From contig NZ_CP061947.1 of assembly GCF_014838715.1 (NCBI RefSeq), positions 2,480,001 through 2,544,000 on the forward strand: 64,000 nt of DNA, read 5' to 3'. The notes beneath the pieces were generated by a model. The model saw only the letters and a list, made by a program, of their open reading frames with translations. It was not told the DNA's origin and searched no databases. Positions 9,578 through 20,595 of this stretch are shown here, one piece after another; the first letter of the stretch is position 1, and each line of letters begins with the position of its first letter. The translations under genes and the position numbers were made by a program. The stretch is from Algoriphagus sp. Y33. GTDB taxonomy: Bacteria > Bacteroidota > Bacteroidia > Cytophagales > Cyclobacteriaceae.

Positions 9578-9596
9578 GCAGGAGAAAATCTCCTGC
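9578..9596 (-). terminator. Terminator after the DUF3078 gene
   Basis: An 8-bp stem (GCAGGAGA/TCTCCTGC) with an AAA loop is followed on the minus strand by a run of T. It lies about 105 nt past the stop codon of the gene ending at 9700. Confidence 0.75.
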
Positions 9597-9699
9597 CCTT
9601 TATTTGAAAACTAAACCAACTATTATTTAACTACCACAATGAATTCAAAAATAATACTTTTAAAATCAAATCAAAATTCCAAATAAAAATTTGTTGCGA

Positions 9700-10599
9700 T
9701 TATTTTTTTTCGGGGAAGTTACCCCGTTTAAATGCAATTCCCAATGCTAAACCTTGACTAAATTGGATTTTACTATCCTGATCCAAGTCATAGATCATAA
9801 GGCTAGTTAAGCTAACGTTCACTAAATTAGACACTTTCGCCGTCAACCCAAAGTCCAACCTATGGTCAATAGCATCAAAAGCGAAGGTTTCGTAATTTGC
9901 ATACATTTGGTATCTAAGCATCAGGGACAGGTTTTCAGACAGTTTTTTGTTGTAATCCGCCATAAGACTAAATGCCAACCATTCCGTTCTCACGGTCTCT
10001 CCTATTTCTACTCCATAATTGTTGGGCACATTTAGGTATAGTTCTTTGTCAGCTACAAAAGTCCATCTAGGTGAGAAAGGAGATATTCGTAAGCTGAATT
10101 CATCATTTGGCTTGTATTCTACACCAAGAGATGTGGTAAGATAGGCTGGGTTTGCAAACTTGGAAATCAATACCCTTTCTGCATCTTCAGGAAACTCATA
10201 ACCCGGCGCAAATTGTGAAAGAAAATTAAGGGCAAAGAAGTAGTTCCATTTGTCATTAATTTTATACCCCACTTTAGAATCCAGAAAAATACGGTCATTG
10301 GATTTACGCCCCTCTTCATCCTTATTTTTCACCACGCCATAAATAAAATCCACCGTATTATCCCAAGACCATTTGTCTTTGGCATAATTTGCACGGCCAT
10401 TGAGATAGACTCCCAAAGCAATTGAATTTACACCACCGCCTTGCCAGTTTCCACTAAAGGCTGCCTGGTTTAGATTCAAACCACCTCCTATTTCTTTAAG
10501 CCAATAGCTTGTATCTTGAGGAGCTAAGACTCCTTCATCTTGGGCAAAAACTTGCCCATAAAACAAAATAAAGAGGAAAAGTGTAGTAATTCTTTTCAT
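9700..10599 (-). CDS. DUF3078 domain outer-membrane-type protein
   Basis: This 299-residue protein has a clear signal peptide ending near VFAQ. It continues with the DUF3078 pattern WLKEIGGGLNLNQAAFSGNW and repeated amphipathic beta-strands (KVGYKINDKWNYFFALNFLS, and similar). It is probably an outer-membrane beta-barrel. The family is widespread in Bacteroidota and has no known function. It is transcribed alone, divergently from the DUF202 gene. Confidence 0.87.
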   Translation of the reverse strand: MKRITTLFLFILFYGQVFAQDEGVLAPQDTSYWLKEIGGGLNLNQAAFSGNWQGGGVNSIALGVYLNGRANYAKDKWSWDNTVDFIYGVVKNKDEEGRKSNDRIFLDSKVGYKINDKWNYFFALNFLSQFAPGYEFPEDAERVLISKFANPAYLTTSLGVEYKPNDEFSLRISPFSPRWTFVADKELYLNVPNNYGVEIGETVRTEWLAFSLMADYNKKLSENLSLMLRYQMYANYETFAFDAIDHRLDFGLTAKVSNLVNVSLTSLMIYDLDQDSKIQFSQGLALGIAFKRGNFPEKK

Positions 10600-10647
10600 A
10601 ATTAATAGATGTTGAATTATTTCAATATAAATAAATACAATGCAAAT

Positions 10648-10923
10648 ATGGAAAATGACTTGGAAAGAGAATTAATAATTCGTGATTATTTAGCAAGACA
10701 GCGGACGACATTGGCAAATTATAGGACTTTATTGTCCTTTATCCGCACCTCTCTTTATTTCCTAGTCTCCGGCACGGCTCTTTTTGAAGTGAAGGAACTG
10801 GATCATGTGAGAGACTTAGGGTACTTGGCATTTGGATTGAGTTTAATATTCCTTATCGTGGGCTTTTTGAGCTATTTTCGAATAAGGGAAAAGCTCAAGA
10901 AGGGAAATTATCTAAAAATGTAA
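10648..10923 (+). CDS. DUF202 family small membrane protein
   Basis: I chose the ATG at 10648 (MENDLERELIIRDYLARQRT), giving 91 residues. An in-frame ATG at 10609 would add 13 Asn/Tyr-rich residues that do not look like the family. RDYLARQRTTLANYRTLLSFIRTSL is the DUF202 signature (shown in two overlapping parts: RDYLARQRTTLANYRT and LLSFIRTSL). Two hydrophobic segments follow. DUF202 proteins are small inner-membrane proteins of uncertain role. The SLC13 transporter gene starts 3 nt after this stop codon, so the two are co-transcribed and may work together. Confidence 0.8.
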   Translation: MENDLERELIIRDYLARQRTTLANYRTLLSFIRTSLYFLVSGTALFEVKELDHVRDLGYLAFGLSLIFLIVGFLSYFRIREKLKKGNYLKM

Positions 10924-10926
10924 TCA

Positions 10927-12708
10927 ATGACTTTTGAAATTGGTCTTGTCTTTTCAATTATAGGCGTTGCCGTTATTTTATTTTTTACCGAGAAATTCAC
11001 CATAGACACTGTCTCTATTGGAGTGATGGTTGCATTTCTACTGACGGGAATTCTGGATGTGGAGGAAGGGCTATCCGGATTTTCCAATTCAGCTACTGTT
11101 ACCGTGGCTGCGATGTTTGTGGTTTCAGCCGCCATCTTCAATACAGGACTTTTAGACAGCTTTACTCAAAAGCTAAGTTCTCAAGCAGGAAAAGGCCAAA
11201 CACATCTCTTGCTCACCCTAATGCTGCTGGCGGGCTTTCTTTCCGCCTTTATAAGTGACACTGCGGTGGTTGCCTTGCTAATGCCGGCCGTAATACGACT
11301 TAACAAAACAGACAATATCCCACCATCCAAATTACTTATGCCGCTGTCTTTTGGTGCTTTGATGGGCGGGATTTGTACATTGCTGGGCACAAGCACCAAT
11401 ATCTTAGTCAGTGGGATAGCCGAGAAGGCCGGACTTCCATCATTTGGAGTGTTTGAAATGAGCTTGATGGGGTTGGTATTTTTTGCCACCGGGCTGATTT
11501 ACATGCTTTCTATTGGAAAATGGCTTACTCCCAGTAGAAAAGCAAAATCAGAGCTGGGCGAAAGTATTCAACTCGGGACTTACCTTTCCGAATTGGTCAT
11601 ATTAAAGGAATATGACCAAATTAATGAACCGCTTTTCAAACAGAAAGTATTTGAAAAACTCGCTATCAAGCCATTACAGATTATTCGGGCAGACGGCAGA
11701 AAGGTGCGCGTATATCCCAATACAGCAATACAGGAAGGCGACATAATCCGCTTCAATTCCGACAAAGAAACCATAGAGAAAATAAAAACCATTTTCGGAA
11801 TTGAGCTCAAGGCGGACTTAAAATGGCTCGAAGAAAATATCACTGATGAGGAAGAACGACTGTATGAAGCATTAGTCACGCCTAATTCTTTTCTCATCAA
11901 CAAGAGCATTAAAACACTTAATTTCAAAAAACTATACAATCAAGTCTTAGTCATTGGGATTAGGCATAGATCAGACCTGCTCAATTCCCTGCTCTCCAGA
12001 ACTGCCTTACATGCCGGGGACATCTTGCTCCTACGGGCCACTGAGGAATCCATCCAAGCCATAGAAAATAGTGATGGTCTACTGCTTCTTTCAGAAACAA
12101 AAAACCACCCGCTAAACAAGGCTAAAACTATAATGACCTTAGTCATACTGGCTTTGATCATCGGGTTGGCATCCTTCGAAGTATTTCCTATTGTAGTCAC
12201 GGCTGTTGCCGGAGCCATTACCTTGATCATGCTGGGCTCATTAAGTACCGAGCAAGCTTATAAAGCTATTGATTGGAAAGTAATCCTGATGCTAGCCGGT
12301 GTTTTATCCATGGGTTTGGCACTGGAGAAAACCGGTGGCTCCCAGCTAATAGGTACCTCAATAGTAGCCTCTGTCGGGCATTATGGCCCCCGGGTGGTTA
12401 TGAGTGCATTATTTGTCCTGACTTTTACCATGACAAACGTGATGTCAAATAATGCTACGGCTGCTCTGCTGGCTCCTATAGCTATCAGTATAGCTGCAGC
12501 TCTGGAGGTAGACTCCAGACCTATGCTTATGGCTGTTACTTTTGCTGCAAGCTTGAGCTTTATGACTCCTATGGGCTACCAGACCAACACCATGATCTAT
12601 ACGCCTGGAAATTATAGATTTCGTGATTATCTAAAAGTGGGAACTCCATTGAATATACTTCTTTGGATAGTAGCGACTTTGTGCATCCCTTACTTTTTCC
12701 CCTTCTAG
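10927..12708 (+). CDS. SLC13-family permease with two RCK_C (TrkA_C) domains
   Basis: This 593-residue inner-membrane transporter has the layout of the divalent anion:sodium symporter group: membrane segments to about residue 195, two soluble TrkA_C/RCK_C domains at about 205-390, and a second membrane half from about 400. SDTAVVALLMPAVI and TCTLLGTSTNILVSG-type motifs in half one, and NVMSNNATAALLAPIAI in half two, are the SLC13 helical-hairpin signatures. Substrates in this family include sulfate, phosphate and dicarboxylates. The substrate here is unknown. Confidence 0.87.
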   Translation: MTFEIGLVFSIIGVAVILFFTEKFTIDTVSIGVMVAFLLTGILDVEEGLSGFSNSATVTVAAMFVVSAAIFNTGLLDSFTQKLSSQAGKGQTHLLLTLMLLAGFLSAFISDTAVVALLMPAVIRLNKTDNIPPSKLLMPLSFGALMGGICTLLGTSTNILVSGIAEKAGLPSFGVFEMSLMGLVFFATGLIYMLSIGKWLTPSRKAKSELGESIQLGTYLSELVILKEYDQINEPLFKQKVFEKLAIKPLQIIRADGRKVRVYPNTAIQEGDIIRFNSDKETIEKIKTIFGIELKADLKWLEENITDEEERLYEALVTPNSFLINKSIKTLNFKKLYNQVLVIGIRHRSDLLNSLLSRTALHAGDILLLRATEESIQAIENSDGLLLLSETKNHPLNKAKTIMTLVILALIIGLASFEVFPIVVTAVAGAITLIMLGSLSTEQAYKAIDWKVILMLAGVLSMGLALEKTGGSQLIGTSIVASVGHYGPRVVMSALFVLTFTMTNVMSNNATAALLAPIAISIAAALEVDSRPMLMAVTFAASLSFMTPMGYQTNTMIYTPGNYRFRDYLKVGTPLNILLWIVATLCIPYFFPF

Positions 12709-12818
12709 CACTGGGAAAAGTATCATTTCACCCACAAAAAAGCATAAGGTTAGTACTTTAGCAATAATGTCCTATTCTGTATCATTGGGAATGCACGCAG
12801 TGACACAGAAAAAAGAAG

Positions 12819-12826
12819 TAAATTTG
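12819..12826 (+). promoter_or_regulatory. Possible -7 promoter element for ppx
   Basis: TAAATTTG matches the Bacteroidota consensus TAnnTTTG about 38 nt upstream of the ppx start. I see no convincing -33 TTG at the usual distance. Confidence 0.3.
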
Positions 12827-12864
12827 ACGGATAAAATTCATTTCCCAACTATTCCCATGTGCAT

Positions 12865-13752
12865 TTGAAATTAGCAGCAGTAGATATTGGCTCCAATGCC
12901 ATCAGAATGCAAATCACCAGCGTGACCCAGTACGAAGGAAACATCAACTTTAAAAAACTGGAGTACCTTCGTTTTCCACTTCGCTTGGGGTTGGATGTAT
13001 TTCATAATCAAAAGATCTCAGAGGTTAACCGAAGAAAGTTCGTCAAACTGATGAGGGCTTTCAAGATACTCATCGATCTTTATGAAGTTGATGATTATAT
13101 GGCCTGTGCTACTTCAGCGATGCGTGAGAGCGTGAATGGAAAGGAAATAGTCCTTGAGGTAAAAGAAGAGATTGGACTGAAAATCAATATAATCGACGGA
13201 AATAAAGAAGCTGAGCTAATCAACAAATCCCTAAACAAGTTTTTCGATGAAAAAACCTACTTGCATATTGATGTGGGAGGTGGCAGCACTGAACTGAATA
13301 TTTATAAGAACCGGGAGAAAATAGCATCTAAGTCATTTCAGATCGGTTCCGTCAGGGCCCTCCAAGACCAAGTAGCTATCCCAGTATGGAATTCTATGGA
13401 AAACTTTGTGCGTAAATATTTAGAAAACTCACCTTCAGTTACTGCTATTGGAACAGGCGGAAATATCAATAAGATTTTTGAGCTATCTCTTCCGCGTAAA
13501 AACAAACGCTACCTGGACTTTGGGAAAATCGAGGAAGTTTTAAGTCGCTTAGAGACACTCACTTTTGAAGAACGGGTGAACAAGCTAAACTTAAACCATG
13601 ACCGTGCCGATGTCATCATCCCTGCCGGAAAAATCTATCAGCGTGTGATGCTGGCCGCAAAATCAAAAAAAATGATCGTTCCTGATTTAGGTTTGAAAGA
13701 TGGAATAATACAGGTTCTATATGAACGAAATATATCTAAAAAGCCCCTTTAG
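12865..13752 (+). CDS. ppx: Exopolyphosphatase, Ppx/GppA family
   Basis: This protein of about 295 residues is of the short, single-fold Ppx/GppA type. It begins KLAAVDIGSNAIRMQIT, the phosphate-1 motif of the ASKHA ATPase fold. HIDVGGGSTELNIY at about residues 134-147 is the second phosphate motif. I prefer the TTG at 12865 because family members start right at MKLAA-DIGSN; a GTG at 12859 would add two residues. It degrades polyphosphate or hydrolyses pppGpp. It is convergent with ppk1 and shares a terminator with it, so synthesis and breakdown enzymes are neighbours. Confidence 0.88.
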   Translation: MKLAAVDIGSNAIRMQITSVTQYEGNINFKKLEYLRFPLRLGLDVFHNQKISEVNRRKFVKLMRAFKILIDLYEVDDYMACATSAMRESVNGKEIVLEVKEEIGLKINIIDGNKEAELINKSLNKFFDEKTYLHIDVGGGSTELNIYKNREKIASKSFQIGSVRALQDQVAIPVWNSMENFVRKYLENSPSVTAIGTGGNINKIFELSLPRKNKRYLDFGKIEEVLSRLETLTFEERVNKLNLNHDRADVIIPAGKIYQRVMLAAKSKKMIVPDLGLKDGIIQVLYERNISKKPL

Positions 13753-13766
13753 TCGGGGCTTTTTTG
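13738..13766. terminator. Bidirectional terminator between ppx and ppk1
   Basis: AAGCCCC and GGGGCTT flank a 7-nt loop holding the ppx stop codon, with an A-run on the left and a T-run on the right. It can serve both converging genes. Confidence 0.85.
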
Positions 13767-13768
13767 TA

Positions 13769-15901
13769 TCAATCCACAAGCTTAACCTGCATCACATTTT
13801 CAGCATTTAAACTAAAGAACTCCCGATGCACGTTGAATTCAGGCTCATCTCCTACAGGATGCTTGGCAACGTACGTACCGTCCTCCTGCATCACGTAAGC
13901 GTTTACATTGTCCTTTAAGTTATAGGCCAGGATGTTCATCAGTTGTTTTTCAAGCAATGTAGATTCCACCTTGAACAGCGCTTCTAACCTTTTATCAAAA
14001 CTCCTTACCATCATATCTGCACTTCCTGCATAGGTCTTGGTATCTCCATTGTTGTGGAAATAGTAGATTCTGGAATGCTCCAAGAAATCTCCCACTATAG
14101 ACAGTACTTCTATGTTTTCACTCAATCCCACTCTTCCCGGACGCAAGCAGCAGATGCCACGGACAATCAGCTTGATTGTCACACCTGACTGAGAAGCACG
14201 GTATAGGGCATAAATAATCTCGGAGTCTTCCAAAGAGTTCACTTTAATGAATACCCCGCTAGGCAGTCCATTTCTGGCATTTTCCGCCTCTTTCTCAATA
14301 TACTCGATCAACTGATTCCGCATATCCCTGGGTGCTGTGATCAGATTTTTATATTGTGAAGGCATGGAGTGCCCTGTAATTACATTGAAAAACTCCGATA
14401 CGTCATTGGCCAATATCTCATTGGTAGTCATCAAGCCTATATCTGTATAGAGTCTGGCTGTGTCTTCATTGTAATTTCCGGATCCCAAGTGAACATATCT
14501 CGTGATTTCGCCTCCATCCCTCCTTACTATCAAAAGTAGTTTAGTGTGGGTTTTCAGGTGGGATATCCCGTAAATCACAAAGCAGCCGGCTTTCTGTAGT
14601 TTCTTGGCTTCCCTGATGTTATTCTCCTCATCAAACCTTGCTTTGACCTCAAAAAGTACCGAAACATGTTTCCCGTTTTCGGCAGCTTTAAGTAGAGCTT
14701 TCGTAATTCTGCTATCTTTTGCAAGTCTATAAATAGTCATTTTGATAGCCATCACGTCAGGATCCTCAGCTGCTTTCTCTACTAAATCCAAGATTGAATC
14801 AATGTTATTGTAGGGATGATGAAGCAGTATATCCTTTTCCTTCAACACATCAAAAATATCAGCAATTCCTTCGTCTTGATAAGACAGCGGTTTCACAGGA
14901 TCAGGGATTTGAGGCAATCGCTCCCGGAATTTCTTGTTCCCCACTACCTGCCACAGTCCTGTAAAATCTATCAAACTGGATCTTTTGATCAGAAACACAG
15001 AATCCATCTTCAAATTCCATCTTTCCAAAAGTGAATTCAGCATCCACTTACTGTAGCCTTCTTCTATTTCTATTTTTACTACACGTCCACTCTTTCTTTC
15101 CATCAACTTACGCTTCACTTCTTCCAAGAAATTAGCGTCCATATCTTCACTTTCTTCCAAAGTAAAATCACCGTTTCGGGTAATTCTAAAAAGACTAATT
15201 CCCTCGATTTTTACATTTCTGAAAAGGGAAACTATATTTTCACGGATGACCTCTTCGATGGGAACAAGCAAAAGGGAATCCTCACGTTCGATTTCAAAAA
15301 AGCGGGGAATATTAGCCGGAATTTGAACAAAGCTCATCTTACGCATATCCTGTCGGTCTCCGGGACTGGTAGTCACCACCCCGAACACAGACAGCTTGTT
15401 CATCAGAATCGGAAATGTACGATAGCCATCATACACCATCGGAGTAAGCATAGGATAGATTGCCTTCACAAAATAATCATGGACTTTTTCCTGCTCTTTC
15501 CCGGTGAGCTTGGACAGATTACAAAGCACTACTCCCTGCTCCTGAAGCTCGGGCATGATTACTTGAGTGAAATGTTCGTGCTGAGCAATATGAAACAGGT
15601 GGCTTTCATTCATCAGCTTTGCCTTGAAAGGCTCTTCCCGTAATCCTGAGTAATCAACCCGCTCCTTGTCGTAATCCAGGTAGTTGTACAACGAGCCCAC
15701 CCGGATCATAAAAAATTCATCCAGATTAGATGCGGTGATCGCAAGAAATTTCAACTTTTCAAAAACGTTGCGGTGGGATTTCTTGGACTGATCCAAGACG
15801 CGCTCGTTAAATTTCAGCCAACTTAAATCCCTGCTTACCAGATCACTCTGCTGTATAATCGAATCGTATTTTTCAACAACTGCCAGTTTCATTGCGTTCA
15901 A
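13769..15901 (-). CDS. ppk1: Polyphosphate kinase 1
   Basis: This 710-residue enzyme makes polyphosphate from ATP. It has the N-terminal domain (SRDLSWLKFNERVLDQS), the head domain, and the two phospholipase-D-like C-terminal domains. YVHLGSGNYNEDTARLYTDI holds the His that is phosphorylated in the family, and SRIYYFHNNGD holds the second conserved His region. Length is full. It is convergent with ppx. The start MNAMKLAV has two possible ATGs three codons apart. Confidence 0.95.
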   Translation of the reverse strand: MNAMKLAVVEKYDSIIQQSDLVSRDLSWLKFNERVLDQSKKSHRNVFEKLKFLAITASNLDEFFMIRVGSLYNYLDYDKERVDYSGLREEPFKAKLMNESHLFHIAQHEHFTQVIMPELQEQGVVLCNLSKLTGKEQEKVHDYFVKAIYPMLTPMVYDGYRTFPILMNKLSVFGVVTTSPGDRQDMRKMSFVQIPANIPRFFEIEREDSLLLVPIEEVIRENIVSLFRNVKIEGISLFRITRNGDFTLEESEDMDANFLEEVKRKLMERKSGRVVKIEIEEGYSKWMLNSLLERWNLKMDSVFLIKRSSLIDFTGLWQVVGNKKFRERLPQIPDPVKPLSYQDEGIADIFDVLKEKDILLHHPYNNIDSILDLVEKAAEDPDVMAIKMTIYRLAKDSRITKALLKAAENGKHVSVLFEVKARFDEENNIREAKKLQKAGCFVIYGISHLKTHTKLLLIVRRDGGEITRYVHLGSGNYNEDTARLYTDIGLMTTNEILANDVSEFFNVITGHSMPSQYKNLITAPRDMRNQLIEYIEKEAENARNGLPSGVFIKVNSLEDSEIIYALYRASQSGVTIKLIVRGICCLRPGRVGLSENIEVLSIVGDFLEHSRIYYFHNNGDTKTYAGSADMMVRSFDKRLEALFKVESTLLEKQLMNILAYNLKDNVNAYVMQEDGTYVAKHPVGDEPEFNVHREFFSLNAENVMQVKLVD

Positions 15902-15970
15902 AGTTAATATTAAGAAAGCAAGTTAAGTTTTGCTTTCTTATTTTGAGTTTACCATTATGTTATCTATCAA

Positions 15971-15995
15971 AAAAAGGGGCTGAAAAGCCCCTTTT
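15971..15995. terminator. Terminator after gyrB
   Basis: GGGGCT and AGCCCC form a stem with a GAAA loop, between an A-run and TTTT. On the minus strand it ends in a long T-run just past the gyrB stop codon. Confidence 0.85.
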
Positions 15996-16001
15996 GAATG
16001 A

Positions 16002-17978
<1,977 letters not shown>

Positions 17979-18128
17979 TCAAAATGGGTCTAAAAAGGTG
18001 ATTTTATGTTCTTTTTTAGATGTGGCAAGATAGGTAAAAAATGTGACTTTACACAGCTTTTCGCAAGACACACATTCATTAAAAAACAGTTGTGATATAT
18101 ATCCCCAACAGCTTGGTTTATAGCCCTA

Positions 18129-18500
18129 TTAATACTGGTCAGTACTCAACATCACCAGGGTACACGCCTGCAAAACTTCAATCCCCTTAGCTTTGGCCTT
18201 TTGAAAAAACACAGGATTCTCCGTTCCAGGATTGAAGATGATCCTCTTGGGAGCTAATCCGATCAAATAATCAATCCATTCGACTTGATTTCCAGGACCG
18301 ATGTATAGTGTTATGGTGTGGATATTTTCCAAGTCCGGTTTAGTCCTGAGATCAATGATTTCTTCACCAAAAAGCTCCCCTGTTTTAACTCCTATGGGAA
18401 TAAAAGGCACACCCGCAGCAGACAGCCTTCCTGCCGCAAAATAGGCGTAGCGGGTTGGATTAGTGGTCGCACCCACTACCAAAGTCAATTTATCAGACAT
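18129..18500 (-). CDS. CoA-binding (YccU-like) small protein
   Basis: I take the ATG at 18500 (MSDKLTLVVGATTNPTRYAY), giving about 123 residues with a Rossmann-type CoA-binding fold. An adjacent ATG at 18503 and a longer upstream frame also exist. Conserved features are the VVGATTNPTRYAYFAAGRL nucleotide loop and FNPGTENPVFF. Its start overlaps the stop of the upstream acyltransferase gene, suggesting translational coupling. The biochemical role of this family is not settled. Confidence 0.83.
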   Translation of the reverse strand: MSDKLTLVVGATTNPTRYAYFAAGRLSAAGVPFIPIGVKTGELFGEEIIDLRTKPDLENIHTITLYIGPGNQVEWIDYLIGLAPKRIIFNPGTENPVFFQKAKAKGIEVLQACTLVMLSTDQY

Positions 18501-19461
18501 CATCCCTGCTTCCATAAACTTTATCCCGCTCGAAGGTATCCATGTGCCTATGCTTTTTTGTTTCATAGATATCCGACAGTGTAATCAAAATCCCCGTTTC
18601 CTCTACTTCTCCAAATTCATCATTCAAGGCTGTCCCGAAAGTCATCATCGTGGGTGATAGATTCATGTAGGTGTTGATCAGCGGAGGGATATTCTCTCCA
18701 TAAGTCCGAATCCTCCCATTTAACAGCTTATAACCGTCTTTGTATTCCAGTCCTTCAAAAGGGTTGCCTTCCTTTGGCAAATCAGTTTCATAGCCCAAAT
18801 TCAATTCTTCCTTTGGCTTGACCAGTCCTTTTTTGTCGGGGAAATAATAATTCATAAACATCAACAACAAATCCCTCGCCTCACGGTTGAAATGAGGGTA
18901 CATTGTTACTTTTCCAAAAAGGTACTTGACATCCGGATTCAACAAGACTACAGCTCCAAGTCCGTCCCATAGATTATCCAAGCTGAAAATGCCCTTTCTA
19001 TTGTCAAAAGCGGGCTGGTACTTCGGCTGAACAAAGGATCGTCCCAGCTCAATGGTGTAAGGAATATAATCCCGAACAAAGGTCTCCGTGAAATCAAACA
19101 AGTGCGTAGTGGAAAGATTTAAACTTCCATCTTCCTTGATTGAATCTTTGCAATTTATCAACCTGTAACCGGCGACTATTTCCTCGTACTCAGGATTCCA
19201 GGTAATTAATTGCTCATAGCAGTTTTCACAGATGTCATTTTCGTCCAAATCCAATTCCAGTCCTGTACCTCCTCCTGCTGCCCTAAAGGTCAGTTCCCGC
19301 AATCTTCCAATCTCCCGGACTACATTTGGAGCATTATGGAAATTAACCAAGTAGACCAGGTTATCCCCATTGTTGGTATATCGTAAAAATCGATCCGGAA
19401 CCAATTCAGCTTTTAACAGGCCTTTATCAATAGCCGGAATTATTTCTGCTTCTCTATTCAT
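18493..19461 (-). CDS. glsB: GNAT-fold N-acyltransferase, probable glycine-lipid GlsB-like
   Basis: This protein of about 322 residues is in the OlsB-like/hemolysin-related acyltransferase group. Supporting stretches are IGRLRELTFRAAGGGTG near the N-terminus and AGYRLINCKD, ELGRSFVQPKYQ and LFGKVTMYPHF further on. In Bacteroides, a GlsB of this type N-acylates glycine from acyl-ACP and a partner GlsA then O-acylates the product to give glycine lipids. The neighbouring gene, whose stop overlaps this start, is a GlsA-like acyltransferase, so the pairing supports the call. An ornithine-lipid role is the alternative. I chose MNREAEI at 19461 over an upstream MVKR start. Confidence 0.68.
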   Translation of the reverse strand: MNREAEIIPAIDKGLLKAELVPDRFLRYTNNGDNLVYLVNFHNAPNVVREIGRLRELTFRAAGGGTGLELDLDENDICENCYEQLITWNPEYEEIVAGYRLINCKDSIKEDGSLNLSTTHLFDFTETFVRDYIPYTIELGRSFVQPKYQPAFDNRKGIFSLDNLWDGLGAVVLLNPDVKYLFGKVTMYPHFNREARDLLLMFMNYYFPDKKGLVKPKEELNLGYETDLPKEGNPFEGLEYKDGYKLLNGRIRTYGENIPPLINTYMNLSPTMMTFGTALNDEFGEVEETGILITLSDIYETKKHRHMDTFERDKVYGSRDDV

Positions 19462-20275
19462 TCTTTTTACCAAGTTTGTAAACTACATCCTTCACATAAT
19501 CAGCCCATTGTATATCCGTTTTAGAGGAATCCAGGCTCTGACAGGAAATCTGTTCACCTACAGTGATCACCACTTTTTGCCCTTGCTGCTTGTATAATTC
19601 ATCAGCCAGGTAAAACATTTCAATATTAGCTTTAATGCCAATTTTCTTTCTCCAATACGCCAAATTGTAAAAAAAAGCGGAATTTTTACCTCCTATAAAA
19701 CAAGGTAAGATATCTTTTTTGTATTTCTTCGCTTTGGCGATGAAGCTCTTTTTCCATTGCAAATCCCTAATTTCCGATTCCTCTTTCCTTGACACAAGAC
19801 CTGCAGGGAATATCAAAACGGCATAAGCCTCTGAATAAGCGGCTTCTATCGCAGCCAATGTATCTGGGGAATTTTTCCCATGCTTATTTATGGGGATAAA
19901 TAAGGGCTGAAAATTTTTAAAAGCCATTAGCAAATCATTAACCAGAAACCTCAAATCTGTCCGAACCTTTCCAATAGCCTGCATCAATGCAATGCCATCA
20001 ATTCCTCCCAACGGATGGTTCGCCGCGATAATAATCCCTCCTGTCTTTGGGATGTTCTCAGCACCCACCAGTTCGACCGTAATATTGAGTTCCTTGATCA
20101 ATCCATTGGCGAAATGTATCCCGTGAAGATGATCTACTCTTTCCAATACCCCGTTCATCCATTCCTCGTGAGTCACACGCTTGATGTATTTAAGTAAAAA
20201 GCCCGGCATCCATTTCAAAAGCGCCGGATTCTTAGATTCGATCGCTTTCTCTATATCAATAAATTTCTTGGACAT
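19454..20275 (-). CDS. glsA: Lysophospholipid-type O-acyltransferase, probable GlsA-like
   Basis: This 273-residue acyltransferase has AANHPLGGIDGIAL at about residues 84-97, with His87 and Asp93 as the catalytic pair of the PlsC fold. The spacing is one residue longer than classical HX4D. FPAGLVSRK at about residue 155 is the glycerolipid-binding block. It is the first gene of a tightly overlapping three-gene unit with the GlsB-like and CoA-binding genes. Together these suggest membrane aminolipid synthesis. A general 1-acylglycerol-3-phosphate acyltransferase is the alternative. Confidence 0.68.
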   Translation of the reverse strand: MSKKFIDIEKAIESKNPALLKWMPGFLLKYIKRVTHEEWMNGVLERVDHLHGIHFANGLIKELNITVELVGAENIPKTGGIIIAANHPLGGIDGIALMQAIGKVRTDLRFLVNDLLMAFKNFQPLFIPINKHGKNSPDTLAAIEAAYSEAYAVLIFPAGLVSRKEESEIRDLQWKKSFIAKAKKYKKDILPCFIGGKNSAFFYNLAYWRKKIGIKANIEMFYLADELYKQQGQKVVITVGEQISCQSLDSSKTDIQWADYVKDVVYKLGKKNE

Positions 20276-20595
20276 TCTTGCTCTCTTGGTGGCTGTTAGG
20301 TCTATTGGGGACAGATGGAATTTTACTATCCCATTTTTAAAATAAAACTAAAAGTACAAAAAAACAGATTTAACATCACGATTCTAAAGGGTGGCTGTAT
20401 TACTAGCCTGAGAACCAATTGAGTTAATTTAAATTCCAAGATGACAGAAATAGACTCAAGTTACCATTTCAGTGATGTCTGTCTGCTATTCCGGGTCACC
20501 TTAGTTTGTCTGTCCTGAAACCTGATTCATAAGAAAGGGAACTCCTTGCCTCCAATTAATTTCTTATTTTTGCTACCTGAAAAAACCACTCCTTT
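20276..20595. other. Divergent intergenic region, 320 bp
   Basis: AT-rich spacer between two divergently transcribed genes. Apart from a probable promoter for the downstream methyltransferase gene, I see no gene, repeat or stable hairpin in it. Confidence 0.6.
20565..20572 (+). promoter_or_regulatory. Probable -7 element upstream of the methyltransferase gene
   Basis: TATTTTTG fits TAnnTTTG, with a TTG at 20546-20548. The 16-nt gap is slightly shorter than usual. The ATG follows 23 nt downstream. Confidence 0.4.
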
